Positions 9,004 to 17,531 of a DNA stretch of 64,000 nt are shown piece after piece. The DNA lies in the NCBI GenBank assembly GCA_964514485.1, contig CAZEWG010000007.1:35160-99159 (forward strand). Reading direction: 5' to 3'. Under the pieces are notes generated by a model that was not told the origin of the DNA, ran no database searches, and saw only the letters and a program-made list of their open reading frames with translations. Origin of the DNA: JAEZAA01 sp964514485. GTDB taxonomy: Bacteria; Pseudomonadota; Gammaproteobacteria; Pseudomonadales; Oleiphilaceae. Positions within the stretch are counted from its first letter, which is position 1; each line of letters starts with the position of its first letter. A program made the position numbers and the translations under genes.

Positions 9004-9154
9004 GCCGGGAGGGAGCAATCGCGGCTGCCCGGCAAGCCCATCGTTTCCTGAGGGTTTCCGTCCTGGCCTGCAAGGCTTAATAGGTGGAATTATAGATGCC
9101 CCGGATTGCCCCTTTTGCTAAAATTGCGCCTTCATTTAAGTCCGAGGTGTAGTT

Positions 9155-9757
9155 GTGTCCATCCGCTATGTTGCAAGCTGTCGTTTACCGACGCCTTTTG
9201 CCGTATTTGATATGCACGGTTTTGAGGAAGAAGGGAGCGGCAAGGAACATATTGCATTGACGCTGGGTGATGTCGGCAATGGCGAGCCCGTTCTGGCCCG
9301 TACCCACTCTGAGTGCTTAACTGGCGACGCTCTGTTTAGCATGCGCTGTGACTGTGGTTATCAGTTGAAGGAAGCGTTGCGCTCCATCGCGGAAGAAGGG
9401 CGCGGGTTGCTGTTGTATCTGCGTCAGGAAGGTCGTGGCATCGGGCTGCTCAACAAAATCAGGGCCTATAACCTGCAAGACCAGGGCGCCGATACGGTGG
9501 AGGCCAATGAGCAGTTAGGCTTTGCCGCGGATCTGCGGGATTACAGCATGTGTCAGCATATGCTGGCCCATTTGGGCATCAACAAACTGCGACTGATGAC
9601 CAACAACCCCCGCAAGGTGGCGGCTCTGCAAAGCTATGGGGTGGATATTGTGGAGCGAGTTCCCCTGCAGGTGGGGCTGAACCCCCATAACCGCCATTAT
9701 CTGGCGACCAAGGCGGGCAAGCTCGGACACATGCTGGTCTCCCATCAAGACGACTGA
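9155..9757 (+). CDS. ribA: GTP cyclohydrolase II
   Basis: RibA opens the imidazole ring of GTP to start riboflavin synthesis. The 200-residue single-domain form matches E. coli RibA closely. It has RTHSECLTGD, the zinc cysteines in the SMRCDCGYQ region, the signature LRQEGRGIGL and the substrate segment TNNPRKV. The start is GTG at 9155. An ATG 60 bases in would remove the conserved N-terminal strand. There is no fused RibB domain. It converges on dxs, with a hairpin between them. Confidence 0.96.
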   Translation: MSIRYVASCRLPTPFAVFDMHGFEEEGSGKEHIALTLGDVGNGEPVLARTHSECLTGDALFSMRCDCGYQLKEALRSIAEEGRGLLLYLRQEGRGIGLLNKIRAYNLQDQGADTVEANEQLGFAADLRDYSMCQHMLAHLGINKLRLMTNNPRKVAALQSYGVDIVERVPLQVGLNPHNRHYLATKAGKLGHMLVSHQDD

Positions 9758-9779
9758 TCGGTCGTCAGGCACTTCACAA

Positions 9780-9798
9780 GGGCTCCGGTGCGGAGCCC
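9780..9798. terminator. Hairpin between convergent ribA and dxs
   Basis: Perfect 8-bp stem GGGCTCCG/CGGAGCCC around a GTG loop in the 52-base gap. The T content after it is weak on both strands. Confidence 0.5.
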
Positions 9799-9809
9799 CT
9801 GCTGGCGTT

Positions 9810-11744
9810 CTAGCCGGCCCCTCCGGCACTGGCCGTGTTCTGGCCAAGCTCCTCAAGCCGTTCTTGAATCTGGCGTAGAATCCCCGCGCTGTCCAACTCC
9901 ACCTCCTGATGTAGCTGGGCTGGTTTGCCGTGCTCGAGAAAGCGGTCGGGCAGGCCAATGTGCAGGAGCGGCATGATGATGGCGTTGGCCGCCAGAAACT
10001 CACCCACGCCACTGCCGGCACCGCCCATCAGGCTGTTTTCCTCCACCGTCACGATCAGTTCGTGACGGGCCGCCATATCCAGAATCAAGGCTTCATCCAG
10101 GGGTTTGACGAAGCGCATGTCGACCAGGGTGGCGCCCAGGGTTTCCGCTACCTGCAGGCTGGGTGTGACCATGTTGCCAAAGGCGAGGATTGCCACCCGC
10201 TTGCCGGATTTCAAAACCCGCGCCTTGCCGATGGGCAGGGCCGTCATTTCCTGTTCGATCACCGCACCCGGCCCGGTGCCGCGAGGATAACGAACCGCGG
10301 CGGGCCCTTGGTGCTGGTAGCCGGTGTAGAGCATCTGGCGGGTTTCGTTCTCATCGGAGGGCGCCATGATGATCATGTTGGGAATGCAGCGTAAAAAACT
10401 GAGGTCGAAACTGCCGGCATGAGTGGGGCCGTCTTCGCCCACCAGGCCGGCGCGATCGATCGCGAACAGCACATCCAGGTTCTGAATGGCCACGTCGTGA
10501 ATCAGCTGGTCGTAGGCTCGTTGCAAGAAGGTGGAATAAATCGCCACCACCGGCTTGGCGCCATCGCAGGCCAGTCCTGCCGCTAGTGTTACCGCATGCT
10601 GCTCGGCGATGGCCACGTCAAAATAACGTTCCGGGAAGCGGTCCGCGAACGCGACCAGATCGGAGCCTTCCTTCATCGCCGGGGTAATACCGACCAGGCG
10701 TGGGTCGGCCTCCGCCATGTCGCACAGCCACTGGCCAAACACATTGGAATAGCGCGGTTTGGGCGCCTGCACCGGGGCCAGGTTGACCTTGGGGGTGGGT
10801 TCGATTTTGTTAATGGCATGATAGCCGATCGGGTCCTGCTCGGCCGGCGCAAACCCTTTGCCTTTTTTGGTCACCACATGCAGGAAGCGGGGTCCGCTCA
10901 ATTCCTTCATGTTTTCCAGGGTGCTCACCAGGGTGGGCAGATCGTGACCATCAATGGGACCGATATAGTTAAAGCCGAGTTCCTCAAAGAAGGTGCCCAG
11001 CGGTCCCACCATGCCTTTCACGTGTTCTTCGGTCTTGCGGGCCAGCTCCATCAGGTGAGGGCTGCCCTGCAGGGCTTTTTTGCTACTGTCCCGGACCTGA
11101 TTGTACGCCTTGCTGGACAGGATGCGGGCCAGATAGTTGGACAGTCCACCCACGTTGTTGGAAATAGACATGTCGTTGTCATTCAGGATAACCAGCAGGT
11201 CCGATTTGAGATCGCCCGCATGATTAAGGGCCTCAAACGCCATCCCGGCAGTCAGGGCGCCATCGCCGATCACCGCGATGGCCTGGCGTTGCAGGCCCTG
11301 CATCTTGGCGGCAATGGCCATCCCCAGGGCTGCACTGATGGAGGTGCTGGAGTGGCCCACGCCGAACGTGTCATATTCGCTTTCGAAACGGCTGGGGAAG
11401 GCGGCCAGGCCGTCCTTTTGCCGGATCGTCGGCATCTGCTCGCGCCGCCCGGTCAGAATCTTGTGAGGATAGGCCTGATGTCCCACGTCCCACACCAGAC
11501 GGTCATCCGGGGTGTTGAACACGTAGTGCAGGGCAATCGTCAGCTCCACGACACCAAGGCCGGCACCAAAATGGCCCCCGGACTGTCCGACGCTATAAAG
11601 CAGGTAGGAGCGCAACTCATGAGCAAGTTGCGGCAACTGCTCTTCCGGCAACAGGCGTAGCTGGGCAGGCGTGTCGATCCGGTCCAGCAGGGGCGTATTG
11701 GGACGGTGAGTCGGAAATTCTTGGAAAACGTGTTTTTGATACAT
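9810..11744 (-). CDS. dxs: 1-deoxy-D-xylulose-5-phosphate synthase
   Basis: DXS condenses pyruvate and glyceraldehyde-3-phosphate in the first step of the MEP isoprenoid pathway and is thiamine-diphosphate dependent. The 644-residue length is normal. The protein shows VWDVGHQAYPHKILTGR, the ThDP motif GDGALTAGMA ending LNDNDMSIS, and the transketolase pyrimidine-domain sequence IAEQHAVTLAAGLA. It ends in a short Ala/Gly tail. It is downstream of ispA on the same strand after a 199-base gap with its own possible promoter and a hairpin, so it may be partly uncoupled from xseB-ispA. The ispA-dxs pairing is classical. Confidence 0.97.
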   Translation of the reverse strand: MYQKHVFQEFPTHRPNTPLLDRIDTPAQLRLLPEEQLPQLAHELRSYLLYSVGQSGGHFGAGLGVVELTIALHYVFNTPDDRLVWDVGHQAYPHKILTGRREQMPTIRQKDGLAAFPSRFESEYDTFGVGHSSTSISAALGMAIAAKMQGLQRQAIAVIGDGALTAGMAFEALNHAGDLKSDLLVILNDNDMSISNNVGGLSNYLARILSSKAYNQVRDSSKKALQGSPHLMELARKTEEHVKGMVGPLGTFFEELGFNYIGPIDGHDLPTLVSTLENMKELSGPRFLHVVTKKGKGFAPAEQDPIGYHAINKIEPTPKVNLAPVQAPKPRYSNVFGQWLCDMAEADPRLVGITPAMKEGSDLVAFADRFPERYFDVAIAEQHAVTLAAGLACDGAKPVVAIYSTFLQRAYDQLIHDVAIQNLDVLFAIDRAGLVGEDGPTHAGSFDLSFLRCIPNMIIMAPSDENETRQMLYTGYQHQGPAAVRYPRGTGPGAVIEQEMTALPIGKARVLKSGKRVAILAFGNMVTPSLQVAETLGATLVDMRFVKPLDEALILDMAARHELIVTVEENSLMGGAGSGVGEFLAANAIIMPLLHIGLPDRFLEHGKPAQLHQEVELDSAGILRQIQERLEELGQNTASAGGAG

Positions 11745-11777
11745 CCGCTTTATCGAACCCTTGGCAAAAACTGCGCA

Positions 11778-11806
11778 ATTATATGCGATGTTGATGGGAT
11801 GAGCAC
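11778..11806 (-). promoter_or_regulatory. Possible dxs promoter
   Basis: On the minus strand TATAAT (11783-11778) lies 17 bp from GTGCTC (11806-11801). The -10 is perfect and the -35 is poor. The start codon of dxs is at 11744. Confidence 0.35.
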
Positions 11807-11900
11807 CGCTAGAGCAACCTCTCGTGATCGAGGGTCAGACTTCCCATCGCCAGTGTCTTGAGTAGCCCGTTAAAATCCCTTCATCGGGCTCTGTGCCTCT

Positions 11901-11947
11901 CTAGGTTCACCGAAGCCCGGCCTTCGGTGAACGAGTTGCCAACCTAG
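11901..11947 (-). terminator. Nested hairpin at the 3' end of ispA
   Basis: Outer arms CTAGGTT (11901-11907) and AACCTAG (11941-11947) enclose inner arms TTCACCGAA (11906-11914) and TTCGGTGAA (11923-11931). The outer arm includes the ispA stop codon. There is no T-run on the minus strand, so termination or RNA stabilisation are both possible. Confidence 0.4.
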
Positions 11948-12840
11948 AATGGTCTTTCAATGATATAGTCGCAGACTTGACTCAGACGGCTGCTGAGAAT
12001 ACCTGCGCTTTGCAGCTCCGTCAGGGCCAGGTCATGCAGTTGGCGCGCCTTCTGCTTGGCGCCTTCCAGTCCCAGCAGAGCCGGATAGGTGGGCTTGCCA
12101 CGGGCAATGTCCGCCCCCTGGCGTTTGCCCAGGGTTTCGGTGCTCGACTCAACGTCCAGAATGTCGTCCTGAACCTGGAAGGCCAGGCCAATGGCCCGGG
12201 CAAAGCCGGCCAGGGGACCTAGCTTGTCAGGGTTGGTGACACCGGCTGACAGGGCACCCAGCAAAACGCTGGCTTCGATCAGGGCACCGGTCTTGAAGAG
12301 GTGCATGGTTTCCAGTTCGGCCAGGCTCAGCTGCTTGCCGACCGCGCCCAGGTCAATGGCCTGGCCCCCCACCATCCCCCGACTGCCACCGGCTTTGGCC
12401 AGGGTCCGAACCATTTCCAGCTGGATCTCCGGTGCGAGATGAGCGTTATTCTGGGTCAGGGTTTCGAAGGCCAGGGCCTGGAGGGCATCACCCGCCAGAA
12501 TTGCCGTGGCTTCGTCAAACGCCCGGTGCACCGTTGGCCGGCCGCGCCGCAAGTCATCGTCATCCATGGCCGGCAGGTCGTCGTGGACCAGGGAGTAGGC
12601 ATGAATGCACTCCACCGCACAGGCGGCCGGAGTGGCCCGCAGCGGCTCGGCCCCGAAAGCCTCGGCAGTGGCATACGCCAGAACCGGGCGGATTCGTTTG
12701 CCGCCTTCCAGCAGGGCATAGCGCATGGCCTGGTGCAGCGTGGCCGGGAGCTGGTCTTCGGGGAGCAGGTCTTGCAGGGCCTGGTCCACCCGTTGGCGGC
12801 ACAGCTGGAAATAGTGTGCTAGGGGGAGTTCGTTATTCAT
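11944..12840 (-). CDS. ispA: Geranyl/farnesyl diphosphate synthase
   Basis: This short-chain trans-prenyltransferase adds IPP units to DMAPP and GPP to give farnesyl diphosphate for quinones and undecaprenyl phosphate. The 298-residue protein has GGKRIRP, the first aspartate-rich motif DDLPAMDDDD (residues 87-96), and the second motif QVQDDILDVE near residue 225. The two extra residues between the Asp pairs of the first motif are typical of bacterial type II FPP synthases. The ATG overlaps the end of xseB by 8 bases, so translation is probably coupled. Confidence 0.95.
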   Translation of the reverse strand: MNNELPLAHYFQLCRQRVDQALQDLLPEDQLPATLHQAMRYALLEGGKRIRPVLAYATAEAFGAEPLRATPAACAVECIHAYSLVHDDLPAMDDDDLRRGRPTVHRAFDEATAILAGDALQALAFETLTQNNAHLAPEIQLEMVRTLAKAGGSRGMVGGQAIDLGAVGKQLSLAELETMHLFKTGALIEASVLLGALSAGVTNPDKLGPLAGFARAIGLAFQVQDDILDVESSTETLGKRQGADIARGKPTYPALLGLEGAKQKARQLHDLALTELQSAGILSSRLSQVCDYIIERPF

Positions 12841-13060
12841 CTACGGTAAACGCCTTGGTCTGGGCCTCGCCGTCCTTGTCGATCAACATCTGCACCCGTT
12901 GCTCTGCTGAAGTCAGGGCCTGCTGGCATTGGCGGGTCAACTTGATGCCCTGCTCGAAAGACTCCAGCGACTGCTCCAGGCTGAGTTGGCCGTCTTCCAT
13001 TTTACGCACAATGGTTTCCAGTTCGTTCAGCGCCGCTTCAAAATCGATGTTATCGGTCAT
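12833..13060 (-). CDS. xseB: Exodeoxyribonuclease VII small subunit
   Basis: XseB is a small helical subunit that binds XseA to form the ssDNA-specific exonuclease VII. The 75-residue protein shows the family core FEAALNELETIVRKMEDGQLSLEQSLESFEQG, seen here as a strongly charged, coiled-coil-forming sequence. It overlaps ispA by 8 bases. The xseB-ispA-dxs order is the same as in E. coli. xseA is not in the window. Confidence 0.95.
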   Translation of the reverse strand: MTDNIDFEAALNELETIVRKMEDGQLSLEQSLESFEQGIKLTRQCQQALTSAEQRVQMLIDKDGEAQTKAFTVDE

Positions 13061-13183
13061 GGGGTTGTCTCGTACGGGTCCCGCCCCGGTAAAGGAGCGG
13101 GAGGGTCTTTCCGGGCACCCATTGTAGGATGCTTGGCCCTTGGGATAAACAGCTGTTGAACTCTCCCGGCGGCGTAGTCGCCA

Positions 13184-13954
13184 TTATTCCGCTCTGAGCT
13201 GGAATTGTTGCCGGCCGGTTGGGCTTCCCGAGGGGGCGTAGTTTTGCTCCACAAAGGTCAGGGTGTGGTCCTGACTCACCAGAATCAAGCTGCTGGCCCG
13301 GGTGCCGTAAACTGGGCTGACGATAAAGGCCGACGACAGAAAGCGCTCGTTGGCCAAGCCAACGCCGGTATCCGGCAGCTCAGCGTCAGAGGCCTTGGTG
13401 GTGTCTTGCAGGAGGGCCAGGAGCGCTTCCGGGTCCGGCTCGGACTCGGCCAACCGGTGCTCCAGGGCTTGTTTCAGTCGGGTCAGCTTGGGCCAGGGGG
13501 TGTCCAGCAGATGATTGCTCAGCCCATAGAGCCCCGGTGTCAGGGCAACCGGCTGGTTGGAAGGATGACGGTTGGACAGATAGTGGAGATCGTCAAAACG
13601 CCCCAGCAGCAGATTGAAGCCGGAGTATTCGTGGAGCTGGTCTTTGATACTCTGATAGAAGACTTCCCGTTGCCCTTGCTGGGTCAGCAGGTAATCCGTC
13701 ACCAATTCTCCCCGGGAGCGGGGGCCGGGTGGGATGGCGGGTTCCCGGAAGTTGGTGACGGCTGCCAGATAGCCTTGACGGTTAACGCCCAGCCAACTGC
13801 CCCCGGCCTGGAGATCCTTACCCGCCAGCAGGTCGGGAGCTTCCGGCCAGAACTGGGCGGCGCGGGTGGGGCGGGCGTGGAACTCGTCCCGGTTGCCGAG
13901 AAAGATCAGGGGATAGCGGGGGTGAAGCTTATAGGCAAAGGCGATCAGACACAC
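13184..13954 (-). CDS. NRDE (TANGO2-like) family protein
   Basis: A 256-residue member of the NRDE/TANGO2 family, predicted to have an Ntn-hydrolase fold; its function is unclear in bacteria. The signature NRDEF lies near residue 18, followed by RPTRAAQFW, GGSWLGVNRQGYLAAVTNFR and GLSNHLLDTPWPKL. I chose a GTG start at 13954 because family members begin MCLI/MCTL and the Cys at position 2 is conserved. AACAGG lies just upstream. The longer open frame upstream (to 14182) has no homology-like content. It precedes xseB by 123 bases on the same strand. Confidence 0.8.
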   Translation of the reverse strand: MCLIAFAYKLHPRYPLIFLGNRDEFHARPTRAAQFWPEAPDLLAGKDLQAGGSWLGVNRQGYLAAVTNFREPAIPPGPRSRGELVTDYLLTQQGQREVFYQSIKDQLHEYSGFNLLLGRFDDLHYLSNRHPSNQPVALTPGLYGLSNHLLDTPWPKLTRLKQALEHRLAESEPDPEALLALLQDTTKASDAELPDTGVGLANERFLSSAFIVSPVYGTRASSLILVSQDHTLTFVEQNYAPSGSPTGRQQFQLRAE

Positions 13955-14232
13955 AGCACACCTGTTTGATTGTAGGGCTTGGAGAGACGCTGGCTCTTGG
14001 AGCGCGAGCCAGGGTCTGTCATCACGGTACGCAAGGCCGACGAAACCGGCAAGGCTTTGCGATGCACCCGGTGGACGACAGCACCTGGTGGCACCGTAAA
14101 AAGTCAGTCGGAAATGGCAGCGGAGCCCGCGCCTTTTCCGCCGGATATGATACCATGCTTCGTTCCGGCCATTGGGCCACAACCCTGACCTTAATCCTTC
14201 TCCTGGCTGTTGATCGGAGGCTGATCGCTCTT

Positions 14233-15030
14233 ATGCTCGTGCTCGCCGCGTACCTCATTTTAGGTGCCATTGCTGGAACATTAAGTGGCCTGTTTGGAAT
14301 TGGCGGCGGCTTGGTGATCGTGCCCGCCCTGGTCTTTGGGTTTGGCTTGCAGGGGGTTTCCCCGGAGATCGCCGTGCATCTGGCGGTGGGGACTTCCCTG
14401 GCGACGATTATTTTTACCTCGATCAGCTCGGTGCGAGCGCATCACAGTCGGGGAGCGGTGCGGATTGACCTGTTCTGGCCGATGGCGGCGGGCATTGTGA
14501 TCGGCACGGCGATTGGGGTGAATACCGCAGTCGCGTTAAGCGGCGAAACCCTTAAAATGATCATTGGGATTTTTGCCATTGGGGTGGCCTTTCAAATGGG
14601 GTTCGGGCTCAAGCCGAAACCTTCCCGGGACGTACCCGGCAAGGCCGGGCTGACCCTGGTGGGAGGTGGCATTGGCTGGGCCTCGGCGTTGTTCGGAATC
14701 GGTGGCGGCACTTTGACGGTTCCCTTTTTGTCCTGGTGTAACGTGAGGATTCAGCATGTGGTGGGAACCTCCGCGGCCTGTGGCCTGCCGATTGCGATCT
14801 CCGGCGCCTTGACCAATGCCTGGGCGGGTTGGGGGCATCCGGACCTGCCGGCCTGGAGTACCGGTTTTGTCTATTGGCCGGCCCTGGTCGGGATCGCCCT
14901 GACCAGTATGTACTTCGCCAAATTTGGTGTGCGTCTGGCCCACAACATGAAGCCAGAGGTGTTGAAGCGGTCGTTTGCCGTTTTGTTGGTGATTGTCGGT
15001 CTTCGGTTTCTGTGGAGCGCCTGGGCTTAA
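14233..15030 (+). CDS. TauE/SafE family membrane transporter
   Basis: A 265-residue integral membrane protein with about eight predicted helices in two inverted halves. Each half begins with the family's glycine-rich repeat: SGLFGIGGGLVIVPAL near residue 18 and SALFGIGGGTLTVPFL near residue 152. TauE/SafE proteins export sulfite, sulfoacetate or other organic anions; the substrate here is unknown. The start at 14233 places the first helix at the N-terminus. An in-frame ATG at 14155 would add a further hydrophobic segment and cannot be excluded. It is followed 65 bases later by lgt, a pairing common in gammaproteobacteria. Confidence 0.85.
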   Translation: MLVLAAYLILGAIAGTLSGLFGIGGGLVIVPALVFGFGLQGVSPEIAVHLAVGTSLATIIFTSISSVRAHHSRGAVRIDLFWPMAAGIVIGTAIGVNTAVALSGETLKMIIGIFAIGVAFQMGFGLKPKPSRDVPGKAGLTLVGGGIGWASALFGIGGGTLTVPFLSWCNVRIQHVVGTSAACGLPIAISGALTNAWAGWGHPDLPAWSTGFVYWPALVGIALTSMYFAKFGVRLAHNMKPEVLKRSFAVLLVIVGLRFLWSAWA

Positions 15031-15095
15031 AGAGCGCGGGGCGCGGCTGCCAGAAGGCCTAAACTTTTTTGATGGCAACATGAAAGAGGATTTCC

Positions 15096-15953
15096 ATGCT
15101 GCAATATCCACAAATTGATCCGGTCGCTATTTCTCTGGGGCCACTGAACGTGCACTGGTACGGGCTGATGTATCTGGTCGGTCTGGGCGGTGGCTGGTGG
15201 CTGGCGACCCGTCGGGCGCGGCGTCCAGGGGCCGTCATGAATGAGCAGCAGGTCGGGGATCTGGTGTTCTGGGTGGCGCTGGGGGTCATTCTGGGTGGAC
15301 GGCTGGGCTATGTGCTGTTTTACAATTTCGATCAGTTTCTCCAGCAGCCATTGTCCCTGTTTGCTGTCTGGGAAGGAGGGATGGCCTTCCATGGCGGCTT
15401 GATCGGCGTCATCCTGGCCATGCTGCTGTTTGCCCGCAAGCAGGGCTTGCGGTTTTTCCAGGTGGCCGATTTTGTGGCGCCGCTGGTGCCAATTGGGCTG
15501 GGAGCGGGGCGCATCGGTAATTTTATCAATGGCGAGCTGTGGGGCCGGGCCACGGACTTGCCCTGGGCCATGCAGTTTCCGGGGGCGGGAGAGGTCTATC
15601 GGCATCCTTCCCAGCTTTATCAATTTGCCCTGGAAGGAGTGGTGCTGTTCGCCCTGCTGTGGTGGTTCTCGTCCCGTCCACGCCCGTTGATGGCGGTCTC
15701 GGGTTTGTTTTTAGCCGGCTACGGCAGTTTCCGGATTCTGGTGGAATTCGTGCGCGAGCCAGATGCGCACCTGGGATATCTGGCATTTGACTGGCTGACC
15801 ATGGGGCAGCTGCTATCCTTGCCCATGGTTGTGGCAGGGGTGGGATTGATGATCTGGGGCTATCGTCATTATGGCAATGATCTTTCCGCTGCCACTGCTG
15901 GGGCCAAAGTAGCCAAGCCCACCGGCAAACGTTCAACAGGTAAGAATTCATGA
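15096..15953 (+). CDS. lgt: Prolipoprotein diacylglyceryl transferase
   Basis: Lgt attaches diacylglycerol from phosphatidylglycerol to the lipobox cysteine of prolipoproteins. It is a 285-residue polytopic inner-membrane protein. Family motifs are LNVHWYGLMY, HGGLIGVI, the Lgt signature GAGRIGNFINGELWGR, and FRILVEFVREPD with the invariant Arg/Glu. The C-terminal ~25 residues are a basic extension. Its stop overlaps the thyA ATG by 4 bases, the lgt-thyA arrangement also known from E. coli. Clients in this window include RlpA and the lipoprotein at 45446. Confidence 0.96.
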   Translation: MLQYPQIDPVAISLGPLNVHWYGLMYLVGLGGGWWLATRRARRPGAVMNEQQVGDLVFWVALGVILGGRLGYVLFYNFDQFLQQPLSLFAVWEGGMAFHGGLIGVILAMLLFARKQGLRFFQVADFVAPLVPIGLGAGRIGNFINGELWGRATDLPWAMQFPGAGEVYRHPSQLYQFALEGVVLFALLWWFSSRPRPLMAVSGLFLAGYGSFRILVEFVREPDAHLGYLAFDWLTMGQLLSLPMVVAGVGLMIWGYRHYGNDLSAATAGAKVAKPTGKRSTGKNS

Positions 15954-16744
15954 AGCAATATCTGGATATGATGCGCCACGTGCGCGAGCAGGGAAACGTC
16001 AAAAGCGACCGTACCGGAACCGGAACCCTGAGCGTATTCGGTTATCAGATGCGGTTTAACCTGCAACAAGGCTTCCCGCTGGTCACCACCAAGAAGCTGC
16101 ACCTGCGCTCCATTATCCATGAGTTGCTGTGGTTCTTGTCGGGCGACACCAACGTGCGTTACCTGCGGGAAAATGGCGTGACCATTTGGGATGAGTGGGC
16201 CGATGAACAGGGTGATCTGGGGCCGGTGTATGGCTATCAGTGGCGCAGTTGGCCGACGCCCGATGGCCAGCATATTGACCAGATTTCCAATGTGCTCCAG
16301 CAACTGAAAACCAATCCGGACTCACGCCGCCATCTGGTGGTGGCCTATAACCCTTCCTGTGTGGATCAGATGGCGCTGCCGCCCTGTCATAGTCTGTTTC
16401 AGTTCTATGTGGCGGATGGACGTCTGTCCTGCCAGCTCTACCAGCGCAGTGCCGATATCTTCCTCGGCGTGCCGTTTAATATTGCCAGCTATGCGTTGCT
16501 GACCCATATGTTTGCCCAGCAATGTGATCTTGAAGTGGGGGACTTTATTTGGACCGGTGGTGACGTTCACCTGTACAGCAACCATCTGGAGCAGGCGGAC
16601 CTGCAATTGTCCCGCGAGCCCAAGGCGCTGCCCCGGCTGGTGATTCACCGCAAGCCCGAGTCTTTGTTTGACTATAAGTTCGAAGACTTTGAAATTGTGG
16701 ATTATGAGCCCTGGCCCCATATCAAGGCGCCCGTTGCCGTTTAG
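15950..16744 (+). CDS. thyA: Thymidylate synthase
   Basis: ThyA methylates dUMP to dTMP using methylenetetrahydrofolate, producing dihydrofolate. The 264-residue protein is nearly canonical. It has RTGTGTLSVFG, the catalytic LPPCHSLFQFYV with Cys146, RSADIFLGVPFNIASYA and the C-terminal IKAPVAV. It overlaps lgt (ATGA). folA, whose product recycles the dihydrofolate, follows after a terminator and a 200-base gap. Confidence 0.98.
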   Translation: MKQYLDMMRHVREQGNVKSDRTGTGTLSVFGYQMRFNLQQGFPLVTTKKLHLRSIIHELLWFLSGDTNVRYLRENGVTIWDEWADEQGDLGPVYGYQWRSWPTPDGQHIDQISNVLQQLKTNPDSRRHLVVAYNPSCVDQMALPPCHSLFQFYVADGRLSCQLYQRSADIFLGVPFNIASYALLTHMFAQQCDLEVGDFIWTGGDVHLYSNHLEQADLQLSREPKALPRLVIHRKPESLFDYKFEDFEIVDYEPWPHIKAPVAV

Positions 16745-16769
16745 GCGATGCTTGGTTGAAAGGTTTTAC

Positions 16770-16800
16770 AAGGCCGGCATTGCCGGCCTTCGTTATTTTC
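16770..16800 (+). terminator. thyA terminator
   Basis: AAGGCCGG (16770-16777), loop CATTG, CCGGCCTT (16783-16790), then CGTTATTTTC. Confidence 0.7.
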
Positions 16801-16941
16801 AGATTGTGATTCAGGCCGGCTCGAATTCGGGCCGCCACTCAGGGATAATGCAGGCAACGAATGCTTGGGGCTGGCCGTGGGGTTCAGAGGGAACCGTGGG
16901 CTTGCAAAAGTACAGAAACGGATAAGGAGTGAGACATCGCC

Positions 16942-17451
16942 ATGAAAGTTACAGCTGTTGTTGCCATGTCCACCAACCGCGTGATTGGCCGGAATAACAA
17001 GTTGCCCTGGTATATTCCCGGTGATCTTAAGTTTTTCAAACAGGTCACCATGGGCAAGCCGGTTGTGATGGGGCGCAAGACCTATGAGTCGATCGGCAAA
17101 CCGCTGCCGGGCCGGGACAACATTGTGATCACCCGGGATCGCAATTGGAAAGCGGAGGGCGTGAAGGTCGCCCATGATGTGGATCAGGCACTCACCATTG
17201 CCAAGGCCAGTGCGGAAATCTCTGGCGCCCAGGAAGTGATGGTGATTGGTGGCGCACAGATTTATGAAGCCGCGCTGCCCCGGATTGACCGCTTGTACCT
17301 GACCCAGGTGCAGGCGTTTATTGATGGCGATGCGATTTTCCCCCCACTGGAGTGGGATGAGTGGCAGGAAATCAGCCGTGAGGATTTTGAGGCGGAAGAG
17401 CCCAACCCCTTCGATTACAGCATTATCGTCTACGACCGCCATACCCAATAG
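16942..17451 (+). CDS. folA: Dihydrofolate reductase
   Basis: DHFR regenerates tetrahydrofolate with NADPH after ThyA. The 169-residue protein begins VTAVVAMSTNRVIGRNNKLPW, containing the Met20-loop Trp and the active-site region (PGDLKFFK). NADPH-binding motifs VMGRKTYESIG and MVIGGAQIYE follow. AAGGAG lies ~10 bases before the ATG. It is the chromosomal trimethoprim-target type, with no sign of transfer. A strong bidirectional terminator separates it from ilvD. Confidence 0.97.
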   Translation: MKVTAVVAMSTNRVIGRNNKLPWYIPGDLKFFKQVTMGKPVVMGRKTYESIGKPLPGRDNIVITRDRNWKAEGVKVAHDVDQALTIAKASAEISGAQEVMVIGGAQIYEAALPRIDRLYLTQVQAFIDGDAIFPPLEWDEWQEISREDFEAEEPNPFDYSIIVYDRHTQ

Positions 17452-17490
17452 GGGCTGCCGGGCTTGTAGCGCTAAGTGTTGAGGGGAAAC

Positions 17491-17518
17491 AAAAACGGGC
17501 GTTGAAACGCCCGTTTTT
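17491..17518. terminator. Bidirectional terminator between folA and ilvD
   Basis: AAAAACGGGCGTT (17491-17503) and AACGCCCGTTTTT (17506-17518) form a perfect stem with A-run and T-run flanks, so it works on both strands. Confidence 0.9.
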
Positions 17519-17531
17519 GTTTTGTGGTGGT

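Noticed and set aside
13955..14182. N-terminal extension of the NRDE protein to 332 residues
   Set aside because: The conserved N-terminal Cys lies at a GTG start at 13954; the upstream residues show no family similarity.
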